This document shows positions 7,083 to 10,671 of a stretch of DNA of 10,671 nt, piece by piece. Every line of letters begins with the position of its first letter. Position 1 is the first letter of the stretch. The notes under the pieces were generated by a model. The model did not search any database and had not been told where the DNA came from. It saw only the letters and a program-made list of their open reading frames with translations. The stretch comes from Anaerobacillus sp. (GTDB lineage: Bacteria; Bacillota; Bacilli; Bacillales_H; Anaerobacillaceae). Location: the NCBI GenBank assembly GCA_007120055.1, contig SKOL01000169.1:1-10671 (forward strand), written 5' to 3'. The position numbers were made by a program, and so were the translations under genes.

Positions 7083-7238
7083 TTATAAAAACATAATCAT
7101 TGCTAAATCTAATGACAGAAAAAAATAAACGATAGCTGCAAGTATTCCTACACCAATAAGAATTCTAACTAATTTACTAATTACTTTTATAAATAAGAAA
7201 ATCGCTAAGATTACAATTATAATAATCGGCCAATCCAA
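7083..7238 (-). CDS. Small two-TM membrane protein upstream of fumC, unknown function
   Basis: A 51-residue, almost wholly hydrophobic protein, with predicted membrane segments at about 4-20 (PIIIIVILAIFLFIKVI) and 24-42, joined by a short basic loop (SKLVR). I chose the TTG at 7238 because GGAGGTGA ends five bases before it. The ATG at 7277 would add 13 residues but has no ribosome binding site, and the strong GGAGG would fall inside the coding region. A possible extended -10, TGTTACAAA, lies at about 7268-7275 on the minus strand. The gene ends 53 bases before fumC and probably shares its transcript. No family is recognised; the clean ribosome binding site and membrane pattern are the support for a real gene. 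Confidence 0.6.
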   Translation of the reverse strand: MDWPIIIIVILAIFLFIKVISKLVRILIGVGILAAIVYFFLSLDLAMIMFL

Positions 7239-7277
7239 TCCATTCACCTCCAAATAAAACCAATAGTTTTGTAACAT

Positions 7278-7505
7278 TAATTAACAAAAAACGTCTAAAA
7301 TAAAGAAGGTCATAAGAAAAAAGCAAGCCTTGGACACGAGCTAAAGACACTGAAAGGCCTTTGACAAAAGTCGTTTTTTTGCTTCCGAATCGTGCTCCTG
7401 CGGTTACTCGTCGCAAAGCTACGAAGAAGCATTGGGAAGCCCTGAAAAGCGCCTACTAACATAGCACACAAAATATTAAAAAGCAGCGGGGAAAGGAGCT
7501 ATGTT
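7278..7505. other. Divergent intergenic region with a GC-richer block
   Basis: This region separates the leftward fumC unit from the rightward deacetylase gene. By hand count 7321-7440 is about 48% GC, clearly above its surroundings. It holds the 10-bp palindrome AAAGGCCTTT (7354-7363 area) and a minus-strand reading frame with no ribosome binding site. It resembles a decayed or inserted repeat more than a promoter. Just before the deacetylase, GAAAGGAG provides its ribosome binding site; I cannot identify a convincing -35/-10 pair for it. Confidence 0.3.
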
Positions 7506-8564
7506 ATGAAAAATAAATGGTTGTATGGGATCATCATTTTATGTATTATCGTGTTTACTTTTTTAGCTTATTTGATCGGTTTAACGCAAAGCTCGAGCGA
7601 ACTTCAATACAGGAAAGAAAAACTCAAATCTACAGAAAACCAACTTCAAATTGTAGAAAAACAATATGAAGAACTTAATAAAGAACTTAAAGAAAATGAG
7701 CAACAGTTAGAACAAAATGAACGTGAAGATACGAGTAAAATAGAAGAACAATTAAAGATCATCAATGAAAAGGAACAAACGATTGACAAGCAAGAAATAG
7801 AAATAGAACAGTTACAAGAAAAGATAAACAGTTTAAACACACAATTAAAGGAATTGAAAGATGATATTCAAGCCAAACATCCAAAAGATGAAAACGATAA
7901 AAAAGTATTCCTCACCTTTGATGACGGACCAGCAACGCTAACGAACGAAATATTAGACATTTTAGCAGACCATGAAGTCAAAGCTACCTTTTTTACGATC
8001 GGCAAACGAATGGAACAGTATCCTGAAATCGTCAACAATACGTACGAAAATGGACATATGGTACTACCACATTCATATTCGCATGACTATGCTATATATA
8101 CCACTTTTGATACGTTTTATAAAGACTTTTATAAAGCTGAAGATGTTTATAAATCCATATTAGGATTTGAAGCACCGCCATTTTTCCGCTTTCCAGGGGG
8201 CTCTTCCAATCATAGTTCATTTCAATATGGAGGAAAACAGTTTATGCCTAACTTAACTGCCGATGTTCGAGATATGGGATACCAATATATTGATTGGAAC
8301 GTATCCTCCGGAGATGCTAGCCCGATCGCTAATGAACCAAAAAAAATGTTAGAGCAAATAAAAAAAGGGTCAAGAAACAAAGATCTTGTCGTAACGTTAT
8401 TTCATGATGTCGCCCCTAATAAGGCGACTGCTAAAATTTTACCTGACGTTATTGAGTTTTATAAAAAAAACGGATATACATTTCGCACTTTTCGTGATAT
8501 TACAGACGATGAACTACAAAAGATGAAAAGCAAAGGAATAGCCAACAAAACAATTATTCGCTAA
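7506..8564 (+). CDS. Membrane-anchored coiled-coil polysaccharide deacetylase (NodB domain)
   Basis: A 352-residue protein in three parts. Residues 5-25 are an uncleaved-looking signal anchor. Residues 31-125 are a Glu/Lys/Gln-rich coiled coil. Residues 133-332 are a NodB/carbohydrate esterase 4 domain, which removes N-acetyl groups from peptidoglycan or other polysaccharides outside the membrane. Catalytic motifs are visible: TFDDGP (137-142, base Asp139 and metal ligand Asp140), HSYSH (189-193, metal ligands His189 and His193), RFPGG (228-232), DWN (263-265) and LFHD (298-301, His300). Motif 2 is LPHSYSH rather than the commoner GNHTxxH, but both metal histidines are kept, so activity is likely. 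The ATG at 7506 follows AAGGAG at seven bases; the ATG at 7501 runs into a stop at once. The substrate is unknown. No clear terminator follows. Confidence 0.9.
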   Translation: MKNKWLYGIIILCIIVFTFLAYLIGLTQSSSELQYRKEKLKSTENQLQIVEKQYEELNKELKENEQQLEQNEREDTSKIEEQLKIINEKEQTIDKQEIEIEQLQEKINSLNTQLKELKDDIQAKHPKDENDKKVFLTFDDGPATLTNEILDILADHEVKATFFTIGKRMEQYPEIVNNTYENGHMVLPHSYSHDYAIYTTFDTFYKDFYKAEDVYKSILGFEAPPFFRFPGGSSNHSSFQYGGKQFMPNLTADVRDMGYQYIDWNVSSGDASPIANEPKKMLEQIKKGSRNKDLVVTLFHDVAPNKATAKILPDVIEFYKKNGYTFRTFRDITDDELQKMKSKGIANKTIIR

Positions 8565-8687
8565 AAATGTTAAAAGACTTTACCGGTCGTTTCATATTTT
8601 ACGGAGAGTGCGCTACATAGGGGTGTTGCGTGTTATGGAGATTATGCGCAGTAAAAGAGAGAACAGAATGCCCACTTTGTAGCTTTT

Positions 8688-8885
8688 GATTACTCATCTG
8701 TTGATTTAAGTTGAGAAGAGAAATTATTCAGCCGTTTGGATTACTCTTCTTTTGATTTAAGTCGAGAAGAGAAATTATTCAGCCGTTTGGATTACTCTCC
8801 TTTTGATTTGAGTCGAGAAGAGAAATTATTCAGCCGTTTGGATTACTCTTCTCTCGTGTATTGAGCTGAGAAGTGTAATCATTTG
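8688..8885. repeat. 51-bp tandem repeat array, three copies plus a degenerate fourth
   Basis: Three head-to-tail copies of exactly 51 bases at 8688-8738, 8739-8789 and 8790-8840, each beginning GATTACTC and ending TTCAGCCGTTTG. The right half (GAGAAGAGAAATTATTCAGC onward) is identical in all three; differences cluster in the middle. A fourth, diverged copy begins at 8841. Each unit has a CTCTTCT...AGAAGAG type inverted repeat. In the fourth copy this becomes a 13-bp stem with one mismatch: GATTACTCTTCTC (8841-8853) with GAGAAGTGTAATC (8868-8880). Every frame has stops, so it is not coding, and no spacers separate the units, so it is not CRISPR. Confidence 0.9.
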
Positions 8886-8899
8886 GCGTCACCCTACAC

Positions 8900-9060
8900 C
8901 ATACAGTGGATTTGACGAGTGTGTTTAACAGATACTGGAATTCACGCTCGTTTATCACTGGTTTTGACCGGTGTGATTTACAAATACTGTAATTCGCGCG
9001 CATCATACGCTGTTATATATGTATTTTACAGATGATGTAATTCCGTTGCATCATCCCACG
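8900..9060. repeat. Degenerate repeats of about 50 bp
   Basis: Three related cores, ACAGATACTGGAATTC (8928-8943), ACAAATACTGTAATTC (8980-8995) and ACAGATGATGTAATTC (9028-9043), lie 52 and 48 bases apart. Each is followed by a GC-containing segment rich in CGC and ATCA. The spacing and the TGTAATTC core recall the GTAATC end of the fourth 51-bp copy, so this may be an older, decayed part of the same array. Confidence 0.6.
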
Positions 9061-9194
9061 TTCTACTGCGCACACTCCCCTCCCACCAACACAACAATTC
9101 ATAGTCCAACCGCCCATGTTATGATAAAGTTATAATGTACGGGTGAATATGCTAATTGACCGAATTTCATATACTCAATCGGTTCGAACTCAAA

Positions 9195-9238
9195 CTATAT
9201 GTTGTTTGTTACGAGCGCCTTAACACAACTACATATAG
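9195..9238. promoter_or_regulatory. 44-bp dyad in the leader of the sigma-54 activator
   Basis: The left arm, 17 bases at 9195-9211 (CTATATGTTGTTTGTTA), and right arm, 18 bases at 9221-9238 (TAACACAACTACATATAG), are complementary apart from one bulge and one or two mismatches, around the 9-base loop CGAGCGCCT. No T-run follows, so it is not a terminator. It lies about 110 bases before the activator gene and could be an operator for a dimeric regulator, a site for the activator itself, or an RNA structure in the leader. Confidence 0.5.
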
Positions 9239-9346
9239 ATACTTAATGGCGATAAAATCGAATTAAGAAATTCATTAAATAAGCTAATTATAAATAGATT
9301 TTAATGTTTAATAGATTTCTATTCTAATAAAGGGGGCAAATATTTG

Positions 9347-10671
9347 ATGATTTACAATCGTTCTGAAACAACAGGAATGCTCGAAGCGATTTTAGATAGT
9401 ATCGATGAGGCCATTCATGTTGTTGATGAGAACGGCGTCACCATTTATTACAATAAAGTTGCGGCCAGTCACGACGGGCTTGCGATGGGTGAAGTTGTCG
9501 GAAAACATTTACTAGAGGTTTTTCCATCATTATGCGAAGAAACAAGCACACTATTAAAAGTGATAAGTATTAAAAAACCGATTTATAACCAGCACCAAAC
9601 GTATCAAAATTTACGCGGTGAAGTTGTCGATACTGTAAACACAACGATTCCTATTTTTTCAAACGAAAAGATTATCGGTGCTGTGGAAATTGCGAGGAAT
9701 CTAACAAAAGTAAAAAAATTGTCAGAAAAACTCTTAGATTTAGAAGCAAGAATTCATACGAACAAAAAACAAAAATTGCAATTACATAACGAAAACGCCA
9801 AATTTCAACTTACTGATATCATCACAGTAAATAAACATATGGAACAATTAAAAGAAGCGGCATTAAAAGTTGCGGCAACTCCATCTCCCATCTTAGTTTG
9901 TGGTGAAACAGGAACAGGAAAAGAATTGTTTGTTCAAGCCATCCATAACAGTTCACCTAGACGTGAGGAACCTTTTATCGCGCAAAACTGTGCGGCGATC
10001 CCCTCTTCTCTATTAGAAGGAATATTGTTCGGAACTACAAAAGGTAGCTTCACTGGAGCTGTTGACCGTGCAGGCTTATTCGAATTAGCGCATGGTGGTA
10101 CTTTATTTTTAGACGAAATAAACTCGATGCCTTTAGACTTGCAAGCAAAACTATTAAGAGCCCTTGAAGATGGCGTTATTCGCCGTGTCGGTAATACGAA
10201 TGGATATTCTGTTAATACACGGGTTATCGTTGCTATGAATGAAGATCCACTACATTGTGTGAAAGAAGAAGGTCTTCGTGAAGATCTCTATTATCGAATA
10301 AACGTCGTCTCTTTCCACCTACCTCCTTTAAGAGACCGAAAGGAAGACATTGCACTTTTAACCTCCCATTTTATAAAAAAATATAACTATAAGTTCCAAA
10401 AACTTGTAACTACCATTAATGATGATGTCAGTGAACTTTTTCATTCGTACCATTGGCCAGGGAATGTTAGAGAGTTGGAACATATTATTGAAGCAGCTAT
10501 GAACATGGTTGATAGCGATACAATCACATATAATCATTTGCCTGATTATTTTTTAAAGAGAGTCAACACGAAGACTTCAAACAAAATACAACCTCTTAAA
10601 GAGACGATGGAAAAGACAGAAATTCGGCTCATTCAATCTGCTTTATCAGAAACCAATTGGAACATAAAGGA
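9347..10671 (+). CDS. RocR-like sigma-54-dependent transcriptional activator (PAS, AAA+), 3' truncated
   Basis: The open frame runs to the right edge: 441 codons, C-terminus missing. Residues 10-125 form a PAS-like sensor domain. The AAA+ sigma-54 interaction domain follows, with Walker A GETGTGKE (186-193), the sigma-54 loop as GSFTGA (233-238, Ser for the usual Ala), Walker B LFLDE (253-257), Asn298 of sensor I, arginines 311 and 317, and WPGNVREL (370-377). The last residues start the Fis-type helix-turn-helix. The sequence strongly recalls Bacillus RocR, activator of arginine/ornithine catabolism, for example FGTTKGSFTGAVD and GGTLFLDEINS. Related activators control other amino-acid or ketone pathways, so I assign no symbol. 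AAAGGGGG precedes the start; a TTG at 9344, one codon earlier and better spaced, may be the true start. Its target operon probably lies past the edge or elsewhere. Confidence 0.9.
   Translation, partial: MIYNRSETTGMLEAILDSIDEAIHVVDENGVTIYYNKVAASHDGLAMGEVVGKHLLEVFPSLCEETSTLLKVISIKKPIYNQHQTYQNLRGEVVDTVNTTIPIFSNEKIIGAVEIARNLTKVKKLSEKLLDLEARIHTNKKQKLQLHNENAKFQLTDIITVNKHMEQLKEAALKVAATPSPILVCGETGTGKELFVQAIHNSSPRREEPFIAQNCAAIPSSLLEGILFGTTKGSFTGAVDRAGLFELAHGGTLFLDEINSMPLDLQAKLLRALEDGVIRRVGNTNGYSVNTRVIVAMNEDPLHCVKEEGLREDLYYRINVVSFHLPPLRDRKEDIALLTSHFIKKYNYKFQKLVTTINDDVSELFHSYHWPGNVRELEHIIEAAMNMVDSDTITYNHLPDYFLKRVNTKTSNKIQPLKETMEKTEIRLIQSALSETNWNIK

Larger units (their letters stand above)
8565..9346. 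other. Long non-coding interval between deacetylase and activator genes
   Basis: About 780 bases without a credible gene; all frames of the repeats carry stops. It contains no obvious features at 8565-8687, then the 51-bp tandem array, then weaker repeats to about 9060, then a leader-like AT-rich part with a TATAAT at 9131-9136 (no good -35) and the dyad at 9195-9238. AAAGGGGG at about 9329-9336 is the ribosome binding site for the activator gene. Confidence 0.6.

Noticed and set aside
7177..7416. 79-codon minus-strand ORF overlapping the small gene before fumC
   Set aside because: It has no ribosome binding site, lies mostly in the GC-richer intergenic block, and its 3' part overlaps in another frame the better supported 51-residue gene. 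Kept only as a sign of a possible repeat remnant.
8688..8885. CRISPR array
   Set aside because: Copies are directly abutting 51-bp units with no variable spacers and no cas genes nearby.
9195..9238. Rho-independent terminator for the deacetylase gene
   Set aside because: No T-run follows on either strand and it lies more than 600 bases from the deacetylase stop.
9140..9346. T-box or other known riboswitch in the activator leader
   Set aside because: The conserved T-box sequence (AGGGUGGNACCGCG) and other riboswitch cores I know are absent.
1..10671. Defence island, prophage, transposase or toxin-antitoxin genes
   Set aside because: All sizeable frames on both strands were accounted for by metabolic, peptidase, cell-wall, repair or regulatory proteins; no such signatures were seen.

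Overview
The window looks like chromosomal DNA of a low-GC Gram-positive spore-former of the Bacillaceae. The evidence is AT-rich DNA, strong purine-rich ribosome binding sites before almost every gene, frequent TTG and GTG starts, and proteins with a Bacillus character: class II fumarase, a RocR-like sigma-54 activator, SbcD, and a DUF523-DUF1722 protein. The species cannot be fixed from the sequence.

Minus strand, 1-7238, read from right to left. A 51-residue membrane protein (7083-7238) precedes class II fumarase fumC (5644-7029). Next comes an elaborate hairpin terminator (5301-5440). A well-formed promoter (5204-5232) then drives a two-gene peptidase operon: an ACE-like M2 metallopeptidase (3598-5169) and an M19 dipeptidase (2648-3574), closed by a second terminator (2518-2571). 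A third unit starts at an extended -10 promoter (2476-2504) with a nitroreductase-family protein (1633-2436) and a tightly coupled two-TM protein (1427-1630). After a 344-base stretch (1083-1426) that may hold tiny ORFs come a DUF523-DUF1722 protein (111-1082) and the first codons of sbcD (1-92).

Plus strand, 7506-10671. A membrane-anchored, coiled-coil polysaccharide deacetylase (7506-8564) is followed by about 780 non-coding bases. These hold a 51-bp tandem repeat array (8688-8840, with a degenerate fourth copy that folds into a hairpin), a weaker set of roughly 50-bp repeats to about 9060, and a large dyad (9195-9238). A RocR-like PAS/AAA+ sigma-54 activator starts at 9344/9347 and runs off the right edge.

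Functionally this is mostly housekeeping: TCA cycle, peptide turnover, cell-wall polysaccharide modification, redox, DNA repair and nitrogen/carbon regulation. I see no defence system, prophage, transposase or CRISPR. The points most worth a second look are the ACE-like plus dipeptidase operon, the two terminators that share a GTGTCTRACAC dyad in the loop, the 51-bp repeat array, the long dyad before the activator, and a perfect Shine-Dalgarno at 1335-1341 with no normal start codon behind it.
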